A stretch of DNA of 7,165 nt, taken from positions 1 to 7,165 of the forward strand of contig CATZDY010000127.1 of NCBI GenBank assembly GCA_958417755.1. The letters run 5' to 3'. A program made the position numbers and the translations under genes. The notes below the pieces were generated by a model. It had not been told where the DNA came from. It saw nothing but the letters and a program-made list of their open reading frames with translations, and did no database searches. The DNA comes from an uncultured Peptococcaceae bacterium. GTDB taxonomy: Bacteria; Bacillota; Desulfotomaculia; Desulfotomaculales; Desulfocucumaceae. Shown here in pieces: positions 6,938-7,165 of this stretch (its first letter is position 1; the number at the start of each line of letters is the position of its first letter).

Positions 6938-6967
6938 TTGACATGTGGTGACGATATATGCTAAAGT
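6938..6967 (+). promoter_or_regulatory. rRNA operon promoter P1
   Basis: A consensus -35 TTGACA (6938-6943) is followed after 18 bases by TAAAGT (6962-6967), four of six matches, with an extended -10 TG at 6959-6960. An A-rich stretch just upstream (6928-6934) could act as an UP element. The start would be near 6974. Its place after gyrA and before an rRNA leader matches the gyrA-rrn arrangement of B. subtilis. Confidence 0.7.
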
Positions 6968-6986
6968 AATCAATGTCGTCGCCACA
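6944..6986. repeat. Interrupted inverted repeat around the P1 -10
   Basis: TGTGGTGACGATAT (6944-6957) and ATGTCGTCGCCACA (6973-6986) are reverse complements at 12 of 14 positions; both differences would be G-U pairs in RNA. The 15 bases between hold the extended -10 of P1. The arms are more GC-rich than their surroundings. There is no T-run after the right arm, so it is a poor terminator on the + strand. It could be an operator, or a hairpin in transcripts reading through from gyrA. Confidence 0.6.
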
Positions 6987-6998
6987 CTGATGACAATA

Positions 6999-7051
6999 AG
7001 TAAAAAGCAATACAAGTAACATAAATATATAGTAAAAAGATAGTAAAAAAA
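6999..7051 (+). promoter_or_regulatory. Phased A-tracts / UP-like region before P2
   Basis: Three copies of AGTAAAAA start at 6999, 7031 and 7042, the last extended to seven A. The offsets of 32 and 11 bases are close to three and one helical turns, so the A-tracts face the same side of the helix. A curved A/T-rich segment just upstream of a -35 is typical of UP elements that raise rRNA promoter strength. Confidence 0.5.
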
Positions 7052-7054
7052 TAC

Positions 7055-7082
7055 TTGTTTTGCAATAAAAATATGATATAAT
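7055..7082 (+). promoter_or_regulatory. rRNA operon promoter P2
   Basis: A perfect -10 TATAAT (7077-7082) with extended TGA in front (7074-7076) lies 16 bases after TTGTTT (7055-7060). The start is predicted near 7089. Tandem promoters about 115 bases apart are common for rRNA operons of Bacillota. Confidence 0.7.
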
Positions 7083-7089
7083 AAAAAAG

Positions 7090-7111
7090 AATTCCTTATT
7101 AGTAAGGAATT
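7090..7111 (+). other. Hairpin at predicted 5' end of P2 transcript
   Basis: AATTCCTTA (7090-7098) and TAAGGAATT (7103-7111) form a perfect 9-bp stem with the loop TTAG. It begins at the predicted P2 start point, so the P2 precursor would begin with this stem. It is not followed by a T-run and directly precedes the boxA-like motif, so it belongs to the leader and is not a terminator. Confidence 0.6.
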
Positions 7112-7130
7112 GGTCCTTGAAAACTGAACA
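7111..7130 (+). promoter_or_regulatory. rRNA leader with boxA-like antitermination motif
   Basis: TGGTCCTTGAAAACTGAACA closely resembles the leader and spacer motif TGTTCTTTGAAAACT of Bacillota rRNA operons, the boxA where the Nus antitermination complex assembles. It shows that the 16S gene should begin a short way past the right edge, although no 16S sequence is present in the window. Confidence 0.7.
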
Positions 7131-7165
7131 GAAGAGAGAGGGCAAGAAAGAAAGAAAAGAAAGAA

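Noticed and set aside
6944..6986. The inverted repeat read as the gyrA terminator
   Set aside because: The right arm is followed by CTGATGACAA with no T-run, so intrinsic termination on the + strand is unlikely; kept as a repeat of unknown function.
6666..7145. 159-codon open frame on the - strand over the gyrA end and the rRNA promoters
   Set aside because: It is antisense to the conserved GyrA C-terminal domain and to a clear rRNA promoter region, its product is low-complexity hydrophobic and unlike any family I know, and it has no convincing ribosome-binding site.

Overview
The window is an ordinary and very well conserved piece of an AT-rich bacterial chromosome close to the replication origin. 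The order is dnaN (3' part), rlbA/yaaA, recF, remB, gyrB, gyrA, then the promoter and leader of an rRNA operon, all on the + strand. This is the Bacillota (Firmicutes) layout known from Bacillus subtilis, where dnaA-dnaN-rlbA-recF-remB-gyrB-gyrA is followed by rrnO. RemB, the short GyrB without the proteobacterial insert and the Gram-positive-style Shine-Dalgarno sites all agree. The AT richness and the divergent details of RlbA and RecF suggest a clostridial or related lineage rather than a Bacillus, but I cannot name the genus from the sequence alone.

Region 1 (1-2251) is a tight cluster: the end of the DNA polymerase sliding clamp, the small S4-domain protein RlbA, the recombination mediator RecF and the small regulator RemB. 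Gaps are 5, 11 and 1 bases, so co-transcription and translational coupling are likely. A hairpin with a T-run (2311-2344) plausibly ends this unit.

Region 2 (2345-6918) carries both DNA gyrase subunits. GyrB (635 aa) and GyrA (808 aa) appear complete, with ATPase, Toprim, catalytic tyrosine and GyrA-box residues intact. They are separated by about 180 bases that contain a small hairpin, one or two candidate promoters and two perfect palindromes of 14 and 16 bp, so gyrA may have its own control. Three genes (rlbA, gyrB, gyrA) are best read as starting with TTG, judged from Shine-Dalgarno spacing.

Region 3 (6919-7165) is the regulatory head of an rRNA operon: tandem promoters P1 (extended -10) and P2 (extended -10, consensus TATAAT), phased A-tracts between them, a 9-bp hairpin at the predicted 5' end of the P2 transcript, a boxA-like leader motif and a purine-rich tract. 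The 16S gene itself must begin beyond the right edge.

No mobile element, CRISPR array, tRNA gene or novel gene system is visible. The points most worth a second look are non-coding: an interrupted inverted repeat that wraps the P1 -10 element, the two palindromes upstream of gyrA, and the lack of any obvious terminator between gyrA and the rRNA promoter.
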